Assembly: GCF_002836355.1 (NCBI RefSeq) | Contig: NZ_PJCA01000031.1 | Location: forward strand, 806,001-870,000 | DNA from: Moritella sp. Urea-trap-13 | GTDB lineage: Bacteria > Pseudomonadota > Gammaproteobacteria > Enterobacterales > Moritellaceae | Length of the DNA: 64,000 bases | Direction: 5' to 3' | Shown here: piece after piece, positions 46,295 to 54,263 of the stretch | Layout: the number at the start of each line of letters is the position of its first letter | Numbering within the stretch: the first letter of the stretch is position 1 | Position numbers and translations under genes: made by a program | Notes under the pieces: generated by a model | The model's input: the letters and a program-made list of their open reading frames with translations, nothing else | What the model was told of the DNA's origin: nothing | Databases searched by the model: none

Positions 46295-49200
46295 CTGTGT
46301 TTGTAGTGATTCGGTTAATTGCGCACTCATCATCGCTCTTAACGCAGCAGGCTTAACCAGTTTACGTAATAATCCAACTTTAGCCGCTGCAGCCTTATCA
46401 GCAATGCCAGCCTCTGTCGTCGCGGTAATAAGGATCGCAGGCGTAGTTGGATTTATGGCTCTTAATTCCGAGATTAAGGTGAGTCCATCCTCACCATTGT
46501 CTAATTGGTAATCCACCAACAAAATATCAAAATCACATTGCTTAAATAACGCCTTCGCACTGGCTATTGAATTAGCACCGTAAACCTCACAATCCCAACT
46601 GCTCATGAGCTCTAGCATGCCCTCCAAAATAGCCGGGTTGTTATCAATACACAGTACTGCAGTCCCAGTAAGATCTGTGGGAGCAAGAATAGGCGCGACA
46701 TACTCTTGTTGTAATGCGGTAGCCTCACACAACTGTAAGCTAAAGCAACATCCTCTGCCTTCAATAGAATCAAGTCTGAGCTGGTGCTGCAGTAAAACCG
46801 ATAAGCTGTTACAAATACTAAGCCCTAATCCTAACCCATCATTCGAGCCATTATTGTCCTCTAATTGGCTAAACTGTTCGAATACTTTAGCTTGATCTTT
46901 TGCCGCAATTCCTGGGCCATTGTCTAATAATTGAATGCTTAGCTGAGCACTTTTCCGGCGACAACCGAGTAATACTCGTCCAGGACTCGCATAGCGAAAT
47001 GCATTGCCAATTAAATTTTGCAATATGCGACGTAGCAAGTGTTTATCGGTATTAACCCAATGCTTTGTCGGCATAATAGTAAAACTGACGCCATGTTGCT
47101 TCGCCGCAGCGGAAAATTCGTTCGCAAGCTGACTAAATAGATCATTTAATGCAAATGTTTCGATATGGGGTTTAATACTGCCGCTCTCGATACGAGCAAC
47201 TTCGGCTAAATTAACAATCATTTCATTCGCGACTTTTAGCGACAAGTCGATACTCTTCACTTGGCGCTGCTGATGTGCATTTAACGTCGACTGACTTGCT
47301 AGTGCCGATGTGAACAAACGTGCCGCTTCTAGTGGCTGCAATAAATCATGACTACATACTTGTAAATAATGACTTTTCTTACTTAGCGCTTCATCAGCAA
47401 CAACCCTCGCCTTAGCTAACTCTTTATTGGCTTTTTCAAGTTTATTGGTTCGCTCAGCAACTCTTGTTTCTAGATCTTGATTGGCTTCTTTTAATACCTG
47501 CTCTGCTTGCCTAAAGACGGTAATATCGGAAAAAACCATCAAGAAGCCACCATCAGGTAATGGGTTACCTTCGATTCTAATGACCTTACCGTCTTCACGT
47601 AAGCGTTCGGAGTTATGCGACTGTCTTAAACGTAGAAAATCGAGACGTTTTTTTACATGAGACTCAATATCACCTGCACCACACAACCCGCGCTCGGCAT
47701 TAAAGCGAATTAATGACTCAACCGAACAACCAACACTCAGAATATCGTCAGGATAATCAAACAACATCGCATACTGCTTATTCCAAGCCACCAGTTCGAG
47801 TTCATCATTGACAATCGAGATCCCCTCTCGGGTATTTTCTATCGCGCTTTTTAACAAATTCTGACTAAATTCTTGTCGATGACTGGAGGCGTTACCGACT
47901 AAAGTAGCCAGTTCATCCAAGGCAAAATCATGCCCATCTAATGCAGAATTGAGTACTAAGCGTGCCGACGACGATCCCATCACACTCGATAATACTTTCT
48001 CGGCATGTTCAAGTGCATGCTCAGATTTTTCCTTGGCGGTATAACCTAAAGTGATCGCGATCTGCTCAAATTCCTGAAAACTTTTAGAAGCTTTATCGTC
48101 TCCCACAAATTGCGCGGTCAGTAACAATAATTCATCGATTGATATAGCCTGTCTTTTTGACTTAGCTTTGCGTTTACTTTCAACTAATGATGGCGATAGT
48201 TGTCGCTTTAAAAACAACGCCCCTTGGATCCGTTCTTGAATACTGGTTCTGGTCACTAATGATATCAGGATCATCATTACCACATTAACCGTCAGGCAGA
48301 GTAAGTTAATCGCCGTTGAACTTGCAAATACAGTGCCTTCGAGTGGCCCTTGATATAAACCCAGCTGCGGTAAAAAGTTAAGCAGTGTCCATAATGAAAA
48401 ACCCAGACTGATCCCTGTAAACACACCTTTTAATGTTGCACGACGCCAATAAAAAGCCGCAACCAATGCTGGCGTGAGTTGCGCCAAAGCGCCCAATGCT
48501 GTCGCGCCTAAGCTAGCTAATGCCGTTGGTGGAATAAACAGAAAAACCAGATAACTCAGCAAAATAACAAACAGCACTAACACTTTGCGAATGTTAAGCA
48601 GCTTTAATCTAAATGCATGGTACTGCGTGGGGTGCTTATTCTTTTTAAACAGAAACGGGAATACGATTTCATTACTGAGCATTGTACTCAGAGCAATCGT
48701 TGATACGATCACCATAGAACTGGCAGCTGAAATAGCACCTAAAAATGCAAACAAAGTTAACCAAGTTTGATCTTGATACCAAGGTAGCACCAATACATAC
48801 ATATCCGCAGGTACACTATTACCGAGTAGCAAGTAACCCGCTAGTCCCAGTGGCGCAGAGAAAAACGCAAACACCAACAGGTACAAGGGGAAGATACGGC
48901 GGCTCAACCAGGCATCTTGCTCGTCACGTAACTCCACAATCATGACGTGAAATTGGCGCGGCAACACAAAAAATGCTGCCATCACAATAATGATCATGCC
49001 AAACATAGCGCTTAAATCTGGAAATTGTAATGCACTTACTAAGTCAGCATTGGCACTCGCTTGTTGCCAAATGTCTTGTGGTGAATCAAAGACTATGTAA
49101 CAAATAAAAATACCGACACTGGCAAAAGCGATAATCTTAACCAACGCCTCAAACGCGATTGCCAACATAATACCGGGATGACGCTCTGTTACATCAATAT

Positions 49201-49723
49201 TACGAATACCAAATAAAATACTAAAACCTGCCAGTACAAAACTGGTCACTAAACCAAGCTGCCATGGCATAAAGTCTTGTTGGATTTGTAATTGCTGGAA
49301 GGAATAGACAATCGCTTTAATTTGTAAGGCGATATAAGGCATAGTCCCAAGTAGGGATACTGTCGTCACCAAAATCGCTAATGCATGGGATTTACCAAAA
49401 CGCGCGGCGAGTAAATCCGCAATAGAAGTTAAATTAAAACTAATGCTAGTTTGAATAATACGTTGTAAAAACGGCCATGCGAAAACAAGTAATAAGATCG
49501 GGCCTAAATAAATAGGTAAGTATGAGTAAACGTTGCTTGCAGCTTGCCCTGTGGTGCCGAGAAAACTCCACGAGGTACAATAAACAGACACAGCAAAGGC
49601 ATAAATTAACGCTTGCCGTTTCCCTTGGATCAGATGACGATATTTATCGCCTAAATAAGCAATCAAAAATAATAATACGATATAAAAAAAACTTAATAGC
49701 ATCAACTGCCAATTTTCGAACAT
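46283..49723 (-). CDS. crbS: CrbS-type hybrid sensor: sodium/solute-symporter domain - PAS - histidine kinase - receiver
   Basis: 1146 aa. Residues about 1-500 form a 13-helix PutP/SSS transporter-like domain; a STAC-like linker, a PAS domain (about 625-730), a coiled coil, HisKA with H792 in VCSHDLLQPLEAAR, HATPase (DNGPGIA, GLGLGLSI) and a C-terminal receiver with D1071 (LLVDYQLDNG) follow. In Vibrio and Pseudomonas (CrbS/MxtR) this sensor controls acetate use through acs. CrbR, the symporter pair and the DUF294/exonuclease genes nearby support the call. Confidence 0.9.
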   Translation of the reverse strand: MFENWQLMLLSFFYIVLLFLIAYLGDKYRHLIQGKRQALIYAFAVSVYCTSWSFLGTTGQAASNVYSYLPIYLGPILLLVFAWPFLQRIIQTSISFNLTSIADLLAARFGKSHALAILVTTVSLLGTMPYIALQIKAIVYSFQQLQIQQDFMPWQLGLVTSFVLAGFSILFGIRNIDVTERHPGIMLAIAFEALVKIIAFASVGIFICYIVFDSPQDIWQQASANADLVSALQFPDLSAMFGMIIIVMAAFFVLPRQFHVMIVELRDEQDAWLSRRIFPLYLLVFAFFSAPLGLAGYLLLGNSVPADMYVLVLPWYQDQTWLTLFAFLGAISAASSMVIVSTIALSTMLSNEIVFPFLFKKNKHPTQYHAFRLKLLNIRKVLVLFVILLSYLVFLFIPPTALASLGATALGALAQLTPALVAAFYWRRATLKGVFTGISLGFSLWTLLNFLPQLGLYQGPLEGTVFASSTAINLLCLTVNVVMMILISLVTRTSIQERIQGALFLKRQLSPSLVESKRKAKSKRQAISIDELLLLTAQFVGDDKASKSFQEFEQIAITLGYTAKEKSEHALEHAEKVLSSVMGSSSARLVLNSALDGHDFALDELATLVGNASSHRQEFSQNLLKSAIENTREGISIVNDELELVAWNKQYAMLFDYPDDILSVGCSVESLIRFNAERGLCGAGDIESHVKKRLDFLRLRQSHNSERLREDGKVIRIEGNPLPDGGFLMVFSDITVFRQAEQVLKEANQDLETRVAERTNKLEKANKELAKARVVADEALSKKSHYLQVCSHDLLQPLEAARLFTSALASQSTLNAHQQRQVKSIDLSLKVANEMIVNLAEVARIESGSIKPHIETFALNDLFSQLANEFSAAAKQHGVSFTIMPTKHWVNTDKHLLRRILQNLIGNAFRYASPGRVLLGCRRKSAQLSIQLLDNGPGIAAKDQAKVFEQFSQLEDNNGSNDGLGLGLSICNSLSVLLQHQLRLDSIEGRGCCFSLQLCEATALQQEYVAPILAPTDLTGTAVLCIDNNPAILEGMLELMSSWDCEVYGANSIASAKALFKQCDFDILLVDYQLDNGEDGLTLISELRAINPTTPAILITATTEAGIADKAAAAKVGLLRKLVKPAALRAMMSAQLTESLQTQFIR

Positions 49724-49773
49724 AACATAACCTACTAACTACGACTAAATTCAACAACAAATAATATCGATAT

Positions 49774-49838
49774 CCAAGCTACTTAAGATCGGCAAACAAC
49801 CTATCGAAAGGCTGGGGGTTATAAGTAAAGTAGCTTGG
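49774..49838. repeat. 11-bp perfect inverted repeat upstream of crbS
   Basis: CCAAGCTACTT (49774-49784) and AAGTAGCTTGG (49828-49838), 43 nt apart, in the 131-nt gap between the small anchored-protein gene and crbS. A GGGGGTTATA run lies between the arms. It may be an operator pair or a long hairpin. Confidence 0.45.
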
Positions 49839-49854
49839 TAGAGATCCTAAATAA

Positions 49855-50292
49855 CTACAGCAAGGTTTCAAACTCGCTAATGTAATTACCACCTTTAATT
49901 GAGGCTATTAATCTTAATTTATAACTTGTCGTATTATTGTTCGCGGCCAACTCACGCAGGGGTGTTTGCGCTTGCCAATAATAATTACTTTGTACCTGAG
50001 TCAAAGGATATGCAGTCGCGATATTATTTACGTCAACCAAAAATAGTACCGCTTCATCTAACGGGAAAGTAGAGTTAATAACGGTGGAACCGGCTTTATC
50101 AAATACGTTGACTTTAAAGTCACCGCTTATCAATACGCACTCTCCCGCAAGTACTGCACAAGAAGATTCTGGCACTAATGTGATTAATTTTGTCTCATCC
50201 GCATCATTTTCAATAAAATAATCCGATGCCACATAGCCGAGTACGGCTAATAACGGCGCTACAAGTACCGCCACTTTAGTATGTTTATTCAT
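49855..50292 (-). CDS. small membrane-anchored periplasmic protein of unknown function
   Basis: 145 aa. An N-terminal hydrophobic segment (VAVLVAPLLAVLGYVASDYF) without a clear cleavage site suggests a signal anchor. The remainder is a beta-rich periplasmic domain with a C-x6-C pair (SCAVLAGEC), likely a disulfide. No family recognised. It starts 4 nt after the crbR stop, so it is co-transcribed with crbR and precedes crbS. A role in acetate sensing is only an inference from position. Confidence 0.7.
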   Translation of the reverse strand: MNKHTKVAVLVAPLLAVLGYVASDYFIENDADETKLITLVPESSCAVLAGECVLISGDFKVNVFDKAGSTVINSTFPLDEAVLFLVDVNNIATAYPLTQVQSNYYWQAQTPLRELAANNNTTSYKLRLIASIKGGNYISEFETLL

Positions 50293-50296
50293 TAAT

Positions 50297-50965
50297 TTAT
50301 TCCTTTAAATTATCACTGTAGTCCGCTACATCGAGTTGCCCCAACATCATTGCAGCTTGCGTTCTGTTACGCACATTCAGCTTACGAAAAATAGCACTCG
50401 CATGGGCTTTAACCGTCGCTTCAGCAACACAAAGTTTATCACCAATTTGTTTGTTGAGCAGTCCTTCAGAAAACATCATTAGAATGCGATATTCTTGTGC
50501 CGTTAACTTAGCTATAGCTTCGTCAGCAATATTACTCACTTCTTCTTGCGCTTTTTCAAACGTTCCCGGTACCCATAACTGTCCAGATAATACCTTCGTA
50601 ATAGCGGTAATGATTGTCGGCACAGATTCCGACTTAGGTACAAAACCGGACGCGCCGTGTTGCATTGCTTTACCTATGATAGTTTCATCACTGTAAGCAG
50701 AGATCACCACAACAGGAATATTTGGATATTGTTTACGAATACGGATCAGGTGATCAAACCCATGCGCACCGGGAATGTTCAGATCCAATAATAACAGGTC
50801 AGCATCGGCATTCTTGACTAAACACTCACTAATGCTTTCGACCGTTTCAGCCTCAAGCCATTGCGTGGTATTAAATTGTTCTTTTAAGGCAATCAACAAT
50901 GCTTGGCGAAAAAGGGGGTGATCATCAGCGATGATGATTTTTTCTGGCATTACGTGCATACTCAT
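50297..50965 (-). CDS. crbR: CrbR-type LuxR/NarL-family response regulator
   Basis: 222 aa. Receiver domain with D14-D15 and D61 (LLLDLNIPG), K in FVPKSES; C-terminal LuxR HTH (LTAQEYRILMMFSEGLLNKQ, then EATVKAHASAIFRKL). Gene context (CrbS-type kinase, symporter, DUF294 protein) identifies it as the partner of CrbS. Several ATGs are possible (50965, 50959, 50950); none has a strong ribosome-binding site, so the start is uncertain by a few residues. Confidence 0.85.
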   Translation of the reverse strand: MSMHVMPEKIIIADDHPLFRQALLIALKEQFNTTQWLEAETVESISECLVKNADADLLLLDLNIPGAHGFDHLIRIRKQYPNIPVVVISAYSDETIIGKAMQHGASGFVPKSESVPTIITAITKVLSGQLWVPGTFEKAQEEVSNIADEAIAKLTAQEYRILMMFSEGLLNKQIGDKLCVAEATVKAHASAIFRKLNVRNRTQAAMMLGQLDVADYSDNLKE

Positions 50966-51063
50966 CCATGTATCACTACAAATAATTAACCCCCACTATA
51001 CATGACACCATGTTACCAAACTGTGACCAAGTTAACTTGCTGCGCTCGTTACATGCGACTTAG

Positions 51064-51768
51064 CTAGCCGAAAGCACTTGTGATCAAAGACTTAAGCTTG
51101 GTATTACCCTTTAATTCTGAATGTTGCACTTTCGCCATAAACAGTTCTGCAGTCGCAATAGCATCGTTTAAGGCATTGTGTGCTGGATAATGTGGTAATC
51201 CATACTCATCACGTAAACTAGTCAAATGCAACGTAGATGGTGCATAAGCTTGGCTGCACCTGTCGTGGCGTTTTTTAGCCAATGCTAATGTATCAATAAT
51301 GGGAAATACCGGTGCCATGCCATATAGCTTAATACAGGCTTGTTCGAGAAAGTTTTTCTCTATCTGGGCATAATGAACCAACATGGTTTTTCCAGCTAAT
51401 GCCGTTAACAAGTCTTCTATTACACTTGCCAATGGACGTCCGCTGGCTTTTTCTTGATCTGTGATGGTGTGAATAGTCACATTTTCATCTTGTAGTTGGC
51501 AGTGCGCCGCGATAATTTGATGATAACAACTATCTAATCTAATTTGGTTATCAGCCAGTGTCACGTAACCAATACTCAGAATATTATCTTGTTTAGCATT
51601 CAAGCCGGTTGTTTCAAAATCCACGGCTAAAATATCACTGGCCATGATAGGTTGTTCAAGATCGATAATTGGCACACTTAAGTATTGCTTCAACGCCCCT
51701 TCTGGCGCTTTCGCCAGCAGACGTTTACGCTGTGTTTCTAAACTAAAGAATGATTGTATTAGATTCAT
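51064..51768 (-). CDS. DEDDh 3'-5' exonuclease (DnaQ-like)
   Basis: 234 aa. Exonuclease motifs: D50-x-E52 (AVDFETTGL), E137 in HYAQIEKNFL where most DnaQ proteins have Asp, and H197/D202 in HNALNDAIATAEL. This variant is typical of exonucleases found beside DUF294/CBS proteins and SSS symporters in gammaproteobacteria. Its biological substrate is unknown; it is not the polymerase III proofreader, which lacks the 40-residue N-terminal extension seen here. Confidence 0.85.
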   Translation of the reverse strand: MNLIQSFFSLETQRKRLLAKAPEGALKQYLSVPIIDLEQPIMASDILAVDFETTGLNAKQDNILSIGYVTLADNQIRLDSCYHQIIAAHCQLQDENVTIHTITDQEKASGRPLASVIEDLLTALAGKTMLVHYAQIEKNFLEQACIKLYGMAPVFPIIDTLALAKKRHDRCSQAYAPSTLHLTSLRDEYGLPHYPAHNALNDAIATAELFMAKVQHSELKGNTKLKSLITSAFG

Positions 51769-51805
51769 TATATGTCCTTATTAATCAGTGTAGCCGGTGT
51801 CAAAC

Positions 51806-51823
51806 TGCCAGTAGCTACTGGCA
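51806..51823. repeat. perfect 18-bp palindrome between the DUF294 and exonuclease genes
   Basis: TGCCAGTAG-CTACTGGCA with no loop, in a 98-nt intergenic gap of the minus-strand operon. There is no T run. It may be a protein-binding site rather than a terminator. Confidence 0.5.
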
Positions 51824-51866
51824 ACTTACAACGTCTAACTTCCGACTACCAAATTATAACTACCCG

Positions 51867-53723
51867 CTACACCATCTGGCGATAACTTTGCATGGCTTTA
51901 ATTACCTTGAAAGCATCTTTTAAATGTTCACGTTCCAATCGAGATATCTCTTTTGGTAACAAATAACTATCCGCCGCTTCACCATTGGCTAATTGCTTGG
52001 CCTGATGCTCTGCACGTAGCATACCTAACAGCTCAAATGCATCAATCAAATTAGCCGATTCGGTACGACTCAATGATGGCGTTCCTGCCGCTAGTCTTAA
52101 GCGCATGATGGTATTTACATCCTCAATACCTTCAGCCAATGCATAAATACGCGCCAGGTTAATAATAGGTGCTAAACCATTATGCTTAAGATCCAAGCCT
52201 TTTTTATTCTTACCATCATGAATCAGCACAAAATCACGAAAGAAACCTAACGGCGGTTTCTGTAACAACGCATTACGCGATAGATGGGCTTGAAACAAGG
52301 TGTTTTTCTGCGTTTTCTCTAACATATTACGACGAACATCTTGTAACAAGGTACTGTCACCATAGACGGTAGCAAGGTCAAAAAACACGCTGCTATTTAA
52401 TAATGCTTGAGGGTCTGGCTTTATTACCCAATCAGTAAAGTAGCCTTGCCATACCCGCTGTTTCTGTCGCCATTTGGTGTTAGTAGCCATAATATTACCG
52501 GGACAATAAATATAACCACAGGCTGCCAGTCCATCACAGACAAAATGCGCAAATGCTTCGAACCACGCTTCTTGCTGCGGTGTCGCACTATCATCAATAA
52601 TCAGCGCATTATCTTGATCTGAATAAACTAACTGCTCTTGCCGCGCTTGTGAACCTGCACATAACCAAGCATAAGCAACTGGGGCTTTACCAAGTTGTAA
52701 CTCTGCTAACTCAATTAACCGAATAGTAAATGCCATTGTTAGTGCACTAATATTTTTACCTAAATAATCAGCACTGGCACCCAACTTAGCCATACTCACT
52801 TGCAGTTTAGGTAACATCAAACTCAATTCAACCAAGGCGTCGACAGAATTGGCTTTATGGATCACAGAACTTAAATTAACCGCATGATGACCCTCTTGAT
52901 TCATTAAGTCCGTCGCAGTTAACATACCAATCAGAGCCCCATGTTTAGTCACTGGAAGATGATGTATACGCTGACTTATCATTAACGCTAATGCATCATG
53001 ACCACACAGGTTGATATCAATAGTCGCCATATTAGCAGTCATAATATCTGTTACTGCTTGTTGGGTATTTAATCCTTCAGCGACACAGCGTCGCCTAATA
53101 TCCTTATCCGTGACAATACCAACAGGTTGCTTATCAGCCATGATAACGAGGCACGATACACCTTTTTCAGTCATGTATTTAGCCGCATCTCGAATACTGG
53201 CTTGCGTTGTGATCGTGATAGCAGGGCTATTGTAATAATCCGTTATAGGTGCGTTGGTTAAACTCGAGGCGATTAATGCCGATTCAGTTATCGCCCCCAT
53301 GGTGTTCTGTAGTCGCTGCTGCGCGGTCTGTAATAGAAACTGTAACGCTTTGGGCTGCTCAGCAAGTAGCACTTTCAATTCATTAAAATCAATCGCATAT
53401 AACAAGCAGTCTTCTTCTGCACGTAAACTTATCTGTAACCTTTGAGCATCTGGACGGCATAGTACACTGCACAAATCACCTTCTGAGAATTTGCCCTGTA
53501 ATTCACTCGCATCATCATAATAAGCAAGCACGCCTTTTTTAACGATATACAGCATGACTTGGCCGTTCAGCTGATTATTCTGATGATCATTCAATAGGGT
53601 TTCATTGCGGTAATAACCGATAGAAGTGCGTTTCGCAATAAGATGACAATCCGCCACATTTAATAAATTAAAAGGCGGAATGACTTTAATAAAATCAACA
53701 ATATCATTTAGCGCTGCGTTCAT
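51867..53723 (-). CDS. cNMP-binding / CBS / DUF294 nucleotidyltransferase-like protein
   Basis: 618 aa. Cyclic-nucleotide-binding-like domain (about 1-115), a CBS pair (about 160-275; ...GVSCLVIMADKQPVGIVTDKDI and IHHLPVTKHGALIGMLTATDLM), then a DUF294 nucleotidyltransferase domain with GSQARQEQLVYSDQD (G357-S358, D369, D371) and a DUF294_C helical domain. Resembles GlnD-type signal-transducing uridylyltransferases, but the target is unknown. The start at 53723 was chosen because homology to the cNMP domain begins there; an ATG at 53777 adds 18 residues. Divergent from the symporter genes, suggesting control of transport. Confidence 0.85.
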   Translation of the reverse strand: MNAALNDIVDFIKVIPPFNLLNVADCHLIAKRTSIGYYRNETLLNDHQNNQLNGQVMLYIVKKGVLAYYDDASELQGKFSEGDLCSVLCRPDAQRLQISLRAEEDCLLYAIDFNELKVLLAEQPKALQFLLQTAQQRLQNTMGAITESALIASSLTNAPITDYYNSPAITITTQASIRDAAKYMTEKGVSCLVIMADKQPVGIVTDKDIRRRCVAEGLNTQQAVTDIMTANMATIDINLCGHDALALMISQRIHHLPVTKHGALIGMLTATDLMNQEGHHAVNLSSVIHKANSVDALVELSLMLPKLQVSMAKLGASADYLGKNISALTMAFTIRLIELAELQLGKAPVAYAWLCAGSQARQEQLVYSDQDNALIIDDSATPQQEAWFEAFAHFVCDGLAACGYIYCPGNIMATNTKWRQKQRVWQGYFTDWVIKPDPQALLNSSVFFDLATVYGDSTLLQDVRRNMLEKTQKNTLFQAHLSRNALLQKPPLGFFRDFVLIHDGKNKKGLDLKHNGLAPIINLARIYALAEGIEDVNTIMRLRLAAGTPSLSRTESANLIDAFELLGMLRAEHQAKQLANGEAADSYLLPKEISRLEREHLKDAFKVIKAMQSYRQMV

Positions 53724-53803
53724 ATGTTCACTCTCGCCTCTTTGTATTTGTATCTGCATATGTAATTGCAATGACATTACAATTTAATGTGTACGTTAAG
53801 TTT

Positions 53804-53868
53804 TAACCCTATACCTCTAAATCGTCAACATCCTAAAATAATATATAGACGAAAGTTGTATAGGGTTA
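53804..53868. repeat. 11-bp perfect inverted repeat in the DUF294/symporter divergent promoter region
   Basis: TAACCCTATAC (53804-53814) and GTATAGGGTTA (53858-53868), 43 nt apart, in the 288-nt region between the divergent genes. Candidate operators, possibly for CrbR. Confidence 0.5.
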
Positions 53869-54011
53869 TTTTTTAAAGATTGCTAAATTTACAACATGCT
53901 AGTGCGAACACCTACGATTTGTTATTCAAGTTAAGGACAACTTATTCAGGTGATCAATAACTATCTAATTTTATATATTAAGATTTAATCGTTTTTTTTG
54001 GGAGAAAGGAT

Positions 54012-54263
54012 ATGGAACAAGAAAACGCCTATTGGCAAACCAATATACGACTCATATTAACCTGTTTAGTAATTTGGTTTGTGGTGTCTTTTGGCTGTGG
54101 CATTTTATTCGTCGAGCAATTGAATGAATTTAGACTCGGTGGATATAAGCTTGGTTTCTGGTTCGCACAACAAGGGTCTATTTATACCTTCGTTGGTTTA
54201 GTTTTTTGGTATGCCGTACAGATGAATAAGCTGGACAAAAAACACAATGTTGAGGAAGAATAA
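54012..54263 (+). CDS. DUF4212 small subunit of sodium:solute symporter
   Basis: 83 aa with two transmembrane helices (about 14-34 and 56-72). NIRLILTCLVIWFVVSFGCG, FRLGGYKLGFWFAQQGSIYT and FWYAVQMNKLD are family hallmarks of the small partner of VC_2705-type symporters. GGGAGAAAGG lies just upstream of the ATG, after a T8 run. The stop directly abuts the start of the large subunit. Confidence 0.93.
   Translation: MEQENAYWQTNIRLILTCLVIWFVVSFGCGILFVEQLNEFRLGGYKLGFWFAQQGSIYTFVGLVFWYAVQMNKLDKKHNVEEE

Noticed and set aside
46283-49723. crbS N-terminal half as a separate proline permease (putP)
   Set aside because: The frame is continuous into PAS, kinase and receiver domains with no stop or ribosome-binding site between.
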